13,628 nucleotides of DNA from Desulfosporosinus sp. (GTDB lineage Bacteria; Bacillota; Desulfitobacteriia; Desulfitobacteriales; Desulfitobacteriaceae). The notes below the pieces were generated by a model. That model saw only the letters and a list, made by a program, of their open reading frames with translations. It was not told the origin of the DNA and did not search any database. Below, one piece after another: positions 1 through 6,447 of this stretch (position 1 is its first letter; each line of letters opens with the position of its first letter). Position numbers and translations under genes: made by a program. The stretch covers positions 1 to 13,628 of the forward strand of contig JADQBO010000242.1 in the NCBI GenBank assembly GCA_016278585.1, in the 5' to 3' direction.

Positions 1-62
1 ACGTATGCTTTATAAAAACCTACATATACGTGGTGTTTCCCCCTAGAAAAATCCATTAAGAA

Positions 63-168
63 ACTAGCTAACACTAAGCTTAAGAGAAAGAAACGGCCTA
101 GTTGCACTTATGCTGCCTGAGAGGTTCGATTCTGACAGGTAACCGTTAGTTTATACTTTCTCCCTAGT
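63..168. other. Nested inverted repeats, candidate structured RNA or regulatory element
   Basis: Four pairings nest inside one another: ACTAG (63-67) with CTAGT (164-168), GAGAAAG (84-90) with CTTTCTC (156-162), AACGG (92-96) with CCGTT (143-147), and CCTG (116-119) with CAGG (136-139), the last extended by AGA/TCT. Such nesting is what a folded RNA would show, but each arm is short and chance cannot be excluded. I do not recognise a known riboswitch, 6S RNA, SRP RNA or tRNA. The strand is undetermined. No coding gene is visible in positions 1-314. Confidence 0.25.
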
Positions 169-185
169 ACAGTAAAATGCCGCTG

Positions 186-222
186 TGTGACCACTTAGTC
201 TCTAGAATCCTAAGTGGTCACA
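186..222. repeat. Perfect 13-bp inverted repeat
   Basis: TGTGACCACTTAG (186-198) is exactly complementary to CTAAGTGGTCACA (210-222) across an 11-base spacer. No T-run follows on either strand, so it is not a typical intrinsic terminator. It could end a plus-strand transcript arriving from outside the window, bind a protein, or be a short mobile-type repeat. It sits just beyond the terminator of the LUD/CCG gene pair. Confidence 0.5.
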
Positions 223-231
223 ACCATCAAA

Positions 232-277
232 AAGCGTCCTCATTTCACTTTAATAATCAAAGTGAGTGAGGACGCTT
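232..277 (-). terminator. Intrinsic terminator of the Fe-S gene pair (possibly bidirectional)
   Basis: A long hairpin pairs 232-242 with 267-277 (11 bp) and 245-251 with 259-265 (7 bp), with a small internal mismatch. Read on the minus strand the stem runs into CGCTTTTTGATGG, giving a five-T tail. It begins about 40 bases after the stop codon of the LUD-domain gene. On the plus strand a TTTTTG run lies four bases past the stem, so it could also stop transcription coming from the left. Confidence 0.85.
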
Positions 278-314
278 GCGGTTTTTGATAATTTCTTTTA
301 CTCTTTACGCTTCG

Positions 315-1520
315 TTATTTACCGTAAACAATGCGTTCTCGAAGTTCCCCCATCATAGCAGGAACTTCAATGCTCATCGGACACCGCTCTACACATCTAC
401 CACAACGCAGGCAGGAATAAGCAAGGGGAGCCGCTGCCTCCATGCCTCCAGCCACAAATGCCGTCCAGACTGTGCCTATGCCTCCCATATAAATATGTCC
501 AAAATGACCTGCCGTTACTTGGAACACGGGACACTCGTACATACATCCACCACAACGTAAACAATGCAAGGCCTGGCTAAACTTAACCTCATTTGCCATT
601 TCAGTTCGACCATTATCTACAAAGATGACATAGAATTCCTTAGGACCATGTGCTCCATAAGTCGTAACCTTTTCGATGTCGCCCGTTTTACTAGGACCGC
701 TCACAATATTAACGTAACCTGGAACCCCATATTGAGCATATCGCCAGGTAACCTCTGCAACTTTCATCGCATCTTGGAACGTAGGTACTAATTTCTCAAT
801 TCCCACCATGACGATATGAACCGGAGGCGCTCCAGTTGCCAGTCGGACATTTCCCTCGTTTTCGATAATAACCATTGAACCGGTATCCGCTGCCACCACG
901 TTGGCACCGCTGATTCCTATATCCGCCGTAAAATACTTTTCACGTAGGAATTCTCTCACGACCTTAACTTCTTCGGCAATGTCCGGTGGTACTTCTTTAT
1001 TAAAGAACTTACTGAAAACCTCTGCTACCTGTTCCCGGGGAACATGAATTGAAGGAGAAAGAATATGCATAGGGCGTTCCTTACGTAGTTGGAGTATGAA
1101 CTCTCCCAAATCAGTCTCCCAGACCTCGTTACCGTTTTCCTCCAGGTACTCACGCAGATGAAGTTCTTCACCCAGCATACTTTTTCCTTTAACGATAGTT
1201 TTACCCTTGCCGATAATGTTAAGGGCCATTTCTAAAGCAGTCTGATGATCCTTGGCGTAAAATGCTTTTCCTTTGTTTCGCTCTACTGAGGCCATAGCTT
1301 GTTCCAATAGATTGTCTAGATTAGCCACAGATTGGCGTTTGATCTCTTGCACTTCCTCTGCCAACTCCGGCGTATGTGGAAAACGCTCAAGGGTTTCGGA
1401 AACTGTGCTCCGATAAGAGCTGACTGCCCTAGAAATAGCAGTCCGAATATTTTTGTCCTCACTAGCTGCATCAAGGGACTTGGCATACCTGACAAAGTCC
1501 TTTCTTAAATCCACTGTCAT
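315..1520 (-). CDS. LUD-domain iron-sulfur protein (LutB/LldF-like)
   Basis: This 401-residue protein resembles the LutB/LldF family, which passes electrons during lactate or related 2-hydroxyacid oxidation. A LUD (DUF162) domain spans roughly residues 70-300 and includes a stretch around GANVVAADTGSMVIIENEGN. Two 4Fe-4S motifs follow, CLRCGGCMYECP at about 320-331 and CLRCGRCVERCP at about 370-381, so two clusters are likely. LutB proteins are usually longer (about 470 residues) with a further C-terminal domain; this one ends soon after the second cluster. No signal peptide or membrane segment is evident, so it is probably cytoplasmic. Its ATG overlaps the upstream CCG-domain gene by 4 bases (ATGA), implying translational coupling. 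The flavoprotein dehydrogenase that would complete the system is not in the window. The family is secure; the substrate is inferred. Confidence 0.87.
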   Translation of the reverse strand: MTVDLRKDFVRYAKSLDAASEDKNIRTAISRAVSSYRSTVSETLERFPHTPELAEEVQEIKRQSVANLDNLLEQAMASVERNKGKAFYAKDHQTALEMALNIIGKGKTIVKGKSMLGEELHLREYLEENGNEVWETDLGEFILQLRKERPMHILSPSIHVPREQVAEVFSKFFNKEVPPDIAEEVKVVREFLREKYFTADIGISGANVVAADTGSMVIIENEGNVRLATGAPPVHIVMVGIEKLVPTFQDAMKVAEVTWRYAQYGVPGYVNIVSGPSKTGDIEKVTTYGAHGPKEFYVIFVDNGRTEMANEVKFSQALHCLRCGGCMYECPVFQVTAGHFGHIYMGGIGTVWTAFVAGGMEAAAPLAYSCLRCGRCVERCPMSIEVPAMMGELRERIVYGK

Positions 1521-2497
1521 GCTTTAACCCCCCTGTATAAGAATTCGATTAAATCTTCAATTACCGCCGGATCCCCTTTGGCTTGTCCGCCTTCTAAGGC
1601 TGACAAGCAATATGGACAAGAGGTCAAAATATGCTCTGAGCCGCTTTCCTTCAACTCAGTCACACGGCGCCCGCCAATTACATGAGATAACTCGGGAAAC
1701 AAAATTTTAATCGGTCCTCCACAACATGATGTCCATTCCCGATTCATAGGGGCTTCTTTCACTTCAGCGCCAACGCTTTCCATAATTTCTCTTAATTCTT
1801 GGTGAATCCCTAATTCACGAGCCAAACGACAAGAATCATGAATAACGACTGGTTTCTTAAATTGAATCTTAGCTAACTTATCTCGCCGTTCCCAGACTAG
1901 ATCTACAAAAGTACGGATTTCATAATCAAAATCCTCCACCATTTTTGGATATACGAACTTAAAAACTTCTGCCGCATGAGGAGAGAGGCAAACAATGGTT
2001 TTAGCACCGCTCTTCTTAATCACCTTGACCACACTTTGGACATAGTCTTTCATATCTTCCAAATAGCCTAATTCGTATAACAAAGCACCGCTGTAAAGCT
2101 CCTCATTTCCAGCATAACAGAATTCGTAACCTAGCTCTTTAAGGACCTCTGCAGCTTTAAAGCATACACTATTATACCTATCCTTGTCCTTAGCAAGTAC
2201 CGAAGCGTACATTTTTTCCGGGCTGATCCCGGTCTTACTTAGGAGATTTCGGGCACCCATCATCATGGAAAAGACTTTACTGCCCTGATCGAGATGAGTA
2301 ATCGTTTTGACCAAAGAGTCAATAAAAGGGAGCATCTGATATTCCCCGCCAGTATAGAAAAGCAATTCCCCTTTAACCGGTAAGTCAAGTCCCTTTGCCC
2401 AAGAGGCAACCTCTGAACCCTTTAAAGCCAGCGGACTACCATGCTTAATAATATTTTCACTTATAACGTCAAGGACCATTGGCATTTTCGTTTCCAA
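1517..2497 (-). CDS. CCG-domain Fe-S oxidoreductase (LutA/GlpC/HdrB-like)
   Basis: This 326-residue protein belongs to the cysteine-rich CCG-domain family (LutA, GlpC, HdrB/HdrD), whose members relay electrons through Fe-S clusters. The C-terminal domain is intact: HDSC at about 220-223, CCGGP at about 258 and CPYC at about 294-297. The N-terminal half looks like a degenerate copy: YTGGEYQMLP sits where the usual YxGC motif would be, and the CCG and CxxC motifs are missing. It is the first gene of a two-gene operon and overlaps the LUD-domain gene by 4 bases. The first codon is TTG, with GGGAGG about 12 bases upstream; that gap is long, and an ATG four codons downstream lacks its own binding site, so the start is uncertain by a few residues. 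Partnership with the LUD protein in lactate-type oxidation is inferred from family and context. Confidence 0.83.
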   Translation of the reverse strand: METKMPMVLDVISENIIKHGSPLALKGSEVASWAKGLDLPVKGELLFYTGGEYQMLPFIDSLVKTITHLDQGSKVFSMMMGARNLLSKTGISPEKMYASVLAKDKDRYNSVCFKAAEVLKELGYEFCYAGNEELYSGALLYELGYLEDMKDYVQSVVKVIKKSGAKTIVCLSPHAAEVFKFVYPKMVEDFDYEIRTFVDLVWERRDKLAKIQFKKPVVIHDSCRLARELGIHQELREIMESVGAEVKEAPMNREWTSCCGGPIKILFPELSHVIGGRRVTELKESGSEHILTSCPYCLSALEGGQAKGDPAVIEDLIEFLYRGVKA

Positions 2498-2645
2498 AAC
2501 CTAACACATCCTCCCTAATAATATGTGGTTTAAAATGCCCCTTCTCTGGGATACCGGGCACTTTTCTCCATTCAGAAAGCGCGCATAGATTATCTCTTAG
2601 CGCGCCTTTCATAATTCACTCATCCTAAACAAGCGTAGCTGCACC
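2498..2645 (-). promoter_or_regulatory. 5' leader of the Fe-S operon with two hairpins
   Basis: Between the predicted transcription start near 2645 and the TTG start lie about 150 bases with two stems. The first pairs GAAAGCGCGC (2575-2584) with GCGCGCCTTTC (2600-2610), about 10 bp with one bulge. The second is a five-pair TGCCC/GGGCA stem (2536-2540 with 2556-2560) followed on the minus strand by TTTT. A leader this long and paired could act as an attenuator or protein-binding site; I recognise no known riboswitch in it. Confidence 0.35.
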
Positions 2646-2651
2646 TATTCT

Positions 2652-2681
2652 ATTATATAGAATTATTTAAATAAAAGTAAA
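2652..2681 (-). promoter_or_regulatory. Sigma-A-like promoter of the Fe-S operon
   Basis: On the minus strand TTTACT (2676-2681) is followed after 18 bases by a perfect TATAAT (2652-2657). This is the best promoter match upstream of the CCG-domain gene and predicts a start near 2645. Confidence 0.6.
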
Positions 2682-2929
2682 CCCTACTAATTTATGTATT
2701 ATGTATACCTAGTTGCTCTAGACTTAAGCTTCGAATCCTCTCCAGAGATCGGCCAAGTTCCATTTGGCCAATGAATAACTTGACATTCCAAAGACATTAC
2801 CCCTTACAGATAATCACAATTTGCACTAGCAAAGAAGTTAAGTTAGCTTATTATTAAATTCTTTTCTGCCATTGATTCAATATTGAGCTGCTAAATAAAA
2901 AAATAATCCGATGTGACCCAACAGATTTC
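2682..2929. other. Intergenic region between divergent promoters
   Basis: No gene is visible. The region is AT-rich and holds an inverted repeat GGCCAA-7-TTGGCC (2751-2769), interleaved with CAAGTT/AACTTG (2755-2760 and 2777-2782). These lie about 70-100 bases upstream of the Fe-S operon promoter and could be a regulator site, but the arms are only 6 bp. Confidence 0.3.
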
Positions 2930-2958
2930 TTGACAAGCACTTCAATGCCGTTTATTGT
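2930..2958 (+). promoter_or_regulatory. Sigma-A-like promoter of the M23 peptidase-bactofilin operon
   Basis: A perfect TTGACA (2930-2935) and TATTGT (2953-2958) are separated by 17 bases. The predicted start near 2965 leaves a leader of about 70 bases before the peptidase gene. Confidence 0.7.
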
Positions 2959-3036
2959 ACACATAGGAAATTGATATTTAAGCTAGAAATGGCACAGAAA
3001 TAATCATAATGTGTCAATTATATTCTGGAGGAATAG

Positions 3037-3945
3037 ATGAAAGATAAATATACGATTATAGTCATTCCACCCGGCCATTCCAACACCCGCCAAGTTCAGT
3101 TCTCTAAACTTGGCAAGGGATATCTTGGGGTAGGAATGCTTTTCATAGGGGTGATGATTATAGGTCTATTTGCTGGAAACCTCTATCTAAGTCATTACAT
3201 AAAGGATCTCCAACCAACTATAGACCACATTAGTCAACTCAAATCTACAATTGAAGAGCGCGATCGGGAAATCTCCAACTTAAATGAAAAGACTGCTCAA
3301 ATAAAGGAAGACCTCACACGAATTAGCGAACTCGAAGGGAAATTATCCTCGATTATACCGTTACATCCCAAGTCTTCATCCGCATCTCTTAGCCGTGGTA
3401 TTACACCTGATGCTCAGAACTTTATGGTAGCTGACCCTCCAATTCAAACGCCTGACCAAAGGGTTCAAATTGTTTCTGACCATTTAAGTTTATTAGAACG
3501 GTATTACGAAGCGGCTGTCCTTCAAAAAACTGAACTTGCACACACTCCAAGTATTCTTCCGGCTAAAGCAGAAATCACCTCTCCTCACGGATATCGTCGG
3601 AATCCCTTTGGAGGATGGTCAACTGAGTTTCATAACGGAATTGACATCGCCTGTAATTATGGAACTCCTGTTTTAGCGACAGCCGATGGAATTGTTACAT
3701 TTGCTGGTAGAAATCCAGTTTTCGGACTAAGAGTTGACATCGATCACGGCCAGGGAATTGTAACCTTTTACGGTCATAATTCCAACCTTATGGTAAAGAA
3801 AGGCGACCAAGTAAAAAAACAAGACCTTATCGCCTATAGTGGAAATTCCGGGCGAAGTACAGGATCTCATCTTCATTACGGTATCATTGTTAATGGAAAA
3901 AATGTAGATCCCCTAACTTTCTCAATAGTAACAAAGGAGGTCTAG
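3037..3945 (+). CDS. Membrane-anchored M23 family (LytM-type) metallopeptidase
   Basis: This 302-residue protein is a likely peptidoglycan endopeptidase acting outside the membrane. Residues 1-30 are a short cytoplasmic part and about 31-52 one transmembrane helix. About 58-107 is a charged, heptad-rich coiled coil and about 108-178 a linker. The LytM/M23 domain covers about 179-296. The zinc-site residues are present: H199 and D203 in HNGID, and the HLH motif at 278-280; H247 in YGH is the further conserved histidine. A complete catalytic set suggests an active enzyme rather than a degenerate scaffold. The start is an ATG with GGAGG five bases upstream. The following bactofilin gene begins five bases after the stop, and its ribosome binding site lies inside this gene. 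M23 peptidase-bactofilin pairs are known elsewhere (for example Csd1-CcmA in Helicobacter) to shape the cell wall; the same link here is inferred. Confidence 0.92.
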   Translation: MKDKYTIIVIPPGHSNTRQVQFSKLGKGYLGVGMLFIGVMIIGLFAGNLYLSHYIKDLQPTIDHISQLKSTIEERDREISNLNEKTAQIKEDLTRISELEGKLSSIIPLHPKSSSASLSRGITPDAQNFMVADPPIQTPDQRVQIVSDHLSLLERYYEAAVLQKTELAHTPSILPAKAEITSPHGYRRNPFGGWSTEFHNGIDIACNYGTPVLATADGIVTFAGRNPVFGLRVDIDHGQGIVTFYGHNSNLMVKKGDQVKKQDLIAYSGNSGRSTGSHLHYGIIVNGKNVDPLTFSIVTKEV

Positions 3946-3949
3946 TGCG

Positions 3950-4378
3950 GTGTTTAAAAAACGTTCATCCTCTCAATCGAATGGTAATACTACGTTAATT
4001 GCTGCTGACTGCCAAATCACAGGATCGATTACGATCAACGGAAATGCAAGGATTGACGGAAAAATCGAAGGGAGTGTTCACGCAACTGGTGATTTGATAA
4101 TCGGTACCAGCGCTATCTTAAAGGCTGATATCGAGGCGAATACTGTAAGTATTGCTGGAGAAGTGCGTGGAAACATAAAGACAACAGATCTTTTAGAATT
4201 AAACGCTACTGCCCGCTTATTTGGGGATATTTGTACACGTCAATTCAAAGTTGAACAAGGTGCTCATTTCACTGGAACGAGTCAGCTCCTTGAAGAAACG
4301 ATTCCTCCTTTAATGATTCACGAAAATAGTAAGGAACCTCGCCCTGCAAAGGAAACAAAAAAGGCCTCGCGTGCTTAA
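3950..4378 (+). CDS. Bactofilin (polymer-forming cytoskeletal protein)
   Basis: This 142-residue protein carries a bactofilin (DUF583) domain over about residues 14-115. It is built of short glycine-rich beta-helix repeats such as ITGSITINGNARIDGKIEG, SVHATGDLIIG and VSIAGEVRGNIK. Bactofilins polymerise without nucleotide into filaments, often membrane-associated, that position wall enzymes. The N-terminus is short and polar, and the C-terminal tail (about 120-142) is charged and probably disordered. The start is GTG, chosen because AAAGGAGGT lies eight bases upstream and the preceding GTG at 3945 is out of frame. It is the second gene of an operon with the M23 peptidase, which suggests that the filament localises or controls that enzyme. 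A hairpin terminator follows about 60 bases after the stop. Confidence 0.93.
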   Translation: MFKKRSSSQSNGNTTLIAADCQITGSITINGNARIDGKIEGSVHATGDLIIGTSAILKADIEANTVSIAGEVRGNIKTTDLLELNATARLFGDICTRQFKVEQGAHFTGTSQLLEETIPPLMIHENSKEPRPAKETKKASRA

Positions 4379-4435
4379 TAGAACTATTCTATGCCACAGG
4401 CAGTTCATCCTCGGCCTAGAGCTATTAATAATCTT

Positions 4436-4478
4436 TTAAAGGCAGTCGAACGGATAATTCCGATACGACTGCCTTTAA
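4436..4478. terminator. Hairpin terminator between convergent bactofilin and leuA genes
   Basis: A perfect 13-bp stem (TTAAAGGCAGTCG, 4436-4448, with its complement at 4466-4478) encloses a second small stem CGGA/TCCG. T-runs on the two outer sides are weak (ACTTGGTTTT on the plus strand). Its position between two converging genes suggests it serves both. Confidence 0.75.
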
Positions 4479-4509
4479 CTTGGTTTTACTAAAACTCTAT
4501 TCTAATTTG

Positions 4510-6021
4510 TTACTCTGTCTTGAACTCAACTCTTTTTTCCAAGGCATTAATATATGCTTTAGCACTGGCTTCGATAACATCCGTTGAAAAACCTTTTCCT
4601 ACTACAAGACGACCATCCTCATAGCGCAACTTAACCGTGGCCTCTCCCAGAGCCTCGCTGCTTCGCGTGACAGACTTAAGGGTATAATCTTCGAGCGTTG
4701 CATTACTTCCTGTTATCCTGTCAATCGTGTTAAATAAGGCGTTCACAGGACCATTACCACAAGCGGCATCAGTCATCATGTTCCCCTCAATTTCTAGGGT
4801 TACAGTAGCTGTAGCCATCTCGACACCACTTGTCGCTATAGCCATGCTCTGCAGAACAATACTGCTTACCCCACTTTCTGAATCCCCCATTAAGACGTAA
4901 AGGTCTTGGTCAAACACCTCTTTCTTGAGATCCGCTAAGTGTAAGAACCGTTGATAAACCTCATCAAGTTGTGTGCCTTCCACATGGTACCCCAATTCCT
5001 CTAGACAATGTTTAAGGGCATGTCTTCCTGATCTGGCTGTAAGGCTGATCAGATTTTGTGGTACTCCGATAGTTTCAGGTTTAATAATCTCATAGGTTTC
5101 TCTGTCCTTGAGAACTCCATCTTGATGAATTCCTGAGGCATGATTAAAAGCATTGGCTCCTACAATCGCCTTATGGTCTGGGACTGTCACTCCTGTTATC
5201 CGAGAAACAAGCCTACTAGTGGCTGATATCTCGCGGGTGTTCACGTGACTCTCTACGCCGTACCCATCACGCCGGGTGTAGATTGACATAATGACCTCTT
5301 CCAAAGAAGTGTTTCCGGCCCGTTCTCCAATACCGTTGATCGTTCCCTCCACCTGGCTAGCTCCCGCTTTAATACCGGCTAAGGAATTGGCCGTTGCCAT
5401 TCCCAAATCATTATGGCAGTGAACGCTCACAATGGCTTTATCAATATTCTTTACGTTTTTAACAACTGATCCGATCAAATCCCCATATTCCCACGGGTTT
5501 GCATAACCCACCGTATCCGGGATATTCACCACGGTTGCCCCAGCTGAAATAACCTGTTCAATCACCCTGGCTAGGAATAGGGGGTCGCTGCGAAAAGCAT
5601 CCTCAGCATAGAACTCAATATCGCTTACATACTTTTTGGCATACTTAACCGCCGCAACTGCCTGTTCCACAACCTGGTCAGGGGTAAGTTTTAATTTCTT
5701 TTCCATGTGAACTGGAGATACCCCAATCCCCGTATGGATTCGAGGGTACTCCGCTTTGCGCAGAGCTTCAGCACAAAGATCGATATCAGATACTACTGCT
5801 CGGGTCAACCCGCAGATGATAACTCCTTTAAGTTCCCTGGCAATCGTTCGGACGGATTCCAAGTCCCCTGGCGAAGAAGCCGGAAAACCGGCTTCAATGA
5901 TATCTACACCAAGCTTGACTAATTGTTGACCTATTTCTAACTTCTCTTTAACATTTAGAGTAATCCCTAAAGATTGCTCCCCATCTCTAAGGGTGGTATC
6001 AAAAACATATAATCTACGCAT
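4510..6021 (-). CDS. leuA: 2-isopropylmalate synthase
   Basis: This 503-residue enzyme condenses acetyl-CoA with 2-oxoisovalerate, the first committed step of leucine synthesis. The TIM-barrel catalytic domain starts with DTTLRDGEQ (residues 8-16), which supplies the metal-binding aspartate and catalytic arginine. It continues with GFPASSPGD (45-53), HCHND (201-205, metal-binding histidines) and NGIGERAGN (229-237). HASGIHQDG (294-302) is typical of LeuA rather than homocitrate or citramalate synthases. The C-terminal part (about 370-500) matches the leucine-binding regulatory domain, so feedback inhibition is expected. Length is near the usual 510-520. The ATG follows AGGGAGG at a normal distance. 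The gene stands alone between its T-box leader and the hairpin at 4436-4478; other leucine genes are absent. The leucine-type T-box agrees with the assignment. Confidence 0.95.
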   Translation of the reverse strand: MRRLYVFDTTLRDGEQSLGITLNVKEKLEIGQQLVKLGVDIIEAGFPASSPGDLESVRTIARELKGVIICGLTRAVVSDIDLCAEALRKAEYPRIHTGIGVSPVHMEKKLKLTPDQVVEQAVAAVKYAKKYVSDIEFYAEDAFRSDPLFLARVIEQVISAGATVVNIPDTVGYANPWEYGDLIGSVVKNVKNIDKAIVSVHCHNDLGMATANSLAGIKAGASQVEGTINGIGERAGNTSLEEVIMSIYTRRDGYGVESHVNTREISATSRLVSRITGVTVPDHKAIVGANAFNHASGIHQDGVLKDRETYEIIKPETIGVPQNLISLTARSGRHALKHCLEELGYHVEGTQLDEVYQRFLHLADLKKEVFDQDLYVLMGDSESGVSSIVLQSMAIATSGVEMATATVTLEIEGNMMTDAACGNGPVNALFNTIDRITGSNATLEDYTLKSVTRSSEALGEATVKLRYEDGRLVVGKGFSTDVIEASAKAYINALEKRVEFKTE

Positions 6022-6040
6022 ATAAAATTCCTCCCTAAAA

Positions 6041-6080
6041 TAAAAATAAACCCTTCGTCTCTGAATTGAGACGAAGGGTT
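6041..6080 (-). terminator. T-box-controlled intrinsic terminator of leuA
   Basis: A perfect 13-bp stem AACCCTTCGTCTC/GAGACGAAGGGTT (6068-6080 with 6049-6061) with a 6-base loop is followed on the minus strand by TTATTTTTATTTT. It is directly downstream of the T-box core, so antitermination by tRNA would compete with it. Confidence 0.93.
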
Positions 6081-6143
6081 AGTTCGCGGTACCACTCAAG
6101 TTGACGGCAAATAGCCGTCTTCTCTGTAGATACGAGAGTTAAT

Positions 6144-6171
6144 CGTGGTCCGTAGTTCGTGGTTCGTAGTC
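6144..6171. repeat. Four tandem heptamers CGTRGTY inside the T-box leader
   Basis: Positions 6144-6171 read as four consecutive 7-mers on the plus strand: CGTGGTC, CGTAGTT, CGTGGTT, CGTAGTC. A CGTAGTTC copy in the opposite direction sits at 6189-6196 and can pair with 6151-6158. The block lies between stem I and stem III of the leader, where T-boxes do not normally carry such a repeat. It resembles low-complexity GTTCGTGGTTCGTAG-type repeats that I recall from Peptococcaceae-like genomes. Confidence 0.75.
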
Positions 6172-6404
6172 CGACCGAAAACAACGTTGAACTACGTGCA
6201 TCAAACTTCAACCATCGAAGTTCTGATATCTCCTTCCTTTTAACGGTGGAAGCTCCGTCCGAGCCTACTTTATATCAATTTCGGTCGGCTACTCGAGGAG
6301 GAGTTCCAAGCCTATTCCATACTGCCTTTCACCACCCGGCAGCTCTCTAAAACGGAAAAGGAACTGTACTATTTCCTCTCATCGTCATTTTAACAGTTTT
6401 ATAT

Positions 6405-6432
6405 AGTTTACACTACTTAGCCCTATTGTCAA
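6405..6432 (-). promoter_or_regulatory. Sigma-A-like promoter of the leuA leader
   Basis: A perfect TTGACA (6427-6432, minus) is followed after 16 bases by TAAACT (6405-6410). The predicted start near 6398 precedes stem I of the T-box. The -35 box lies within a small CCCT-7-AGGG palindrome and only about 15 bases beyond the end of the MFS gene, with no terminator between. Confidence 0.65.
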
Positions 6433-6447
6433 GGGTGTTTTAAAGGA

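Larger units (their letters stand above)
6041..6398 (-). promoter_or_regulatory. T-box riboswitch leader of leuA (Leu specifier CUC)
   Basis: The minus-strand leader has the T-box parts in order. Stem I begins near 6383 with GAGAGGAAATAGTAC and contains a CTGCC/GGCAG arm. The specifier loop reads GGAA-CUC-C-UCCUC, placing the Leu codon CUC at 6303-6301. This arrangement parallels the GAAA-GGC-A-UUCUU of the known glyQS leader. A lower stem GAGGA/UCCUC is possible. Stem III is GACGGC/GCCGTC (6103-6119). The T-box core TGGTACCGCG is at 6085-6094 and a terminator follows. Uncharged tRNA-Leu should stabilise the antiterminator and switch leuA on. The leader is unusually long (about 375 bases to the start codon) because of extra sequence at about 6144-6196. 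Confidence 0.92.

Noticed and set aside
1..31. ACGTAT...ATACGT inverted repeat at the window edge as a mobile element end
   Set aside because: The six-base arms are AT-rich and near palindromic by chance, and no transposase or partner end is visible.
111..125. TGCCTGAGAGG resembling the CUGAGA of TPP riboswitches or the glycine riboswitch CTCTCAGGCA on the other strand
   Set aside because: The remaining conserved blocks of both classes are absent, and no suitable gene follows.
111..141. tRNA-like GAGGTTCGATTCTGAC resembling a T-arm
   Set aside because: The five-pair stem around TTCGATT does not form beyond one or two pairs, and there is no matching acceptor, D-arm or anticodon arm.
276..791. 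Open frames on the plus strand opposite the LUD-domain gene
   Set aside because: They lie antisense to a well-supported gene, lack ribosome binding sites and show no recognisable domain.
6159..6350. Open frame on the plus strand across the T-box leader
   Set aside because: It is a by-product of reading the antisense of structured RNA and the heptamer repeat; no binding site precedes it.
6421..6440. CCCT-7-AGGG around the leuA -35 box as a terminator of the MFS gene
   Set aside because: The stem has only four pairs and no T-run follows.
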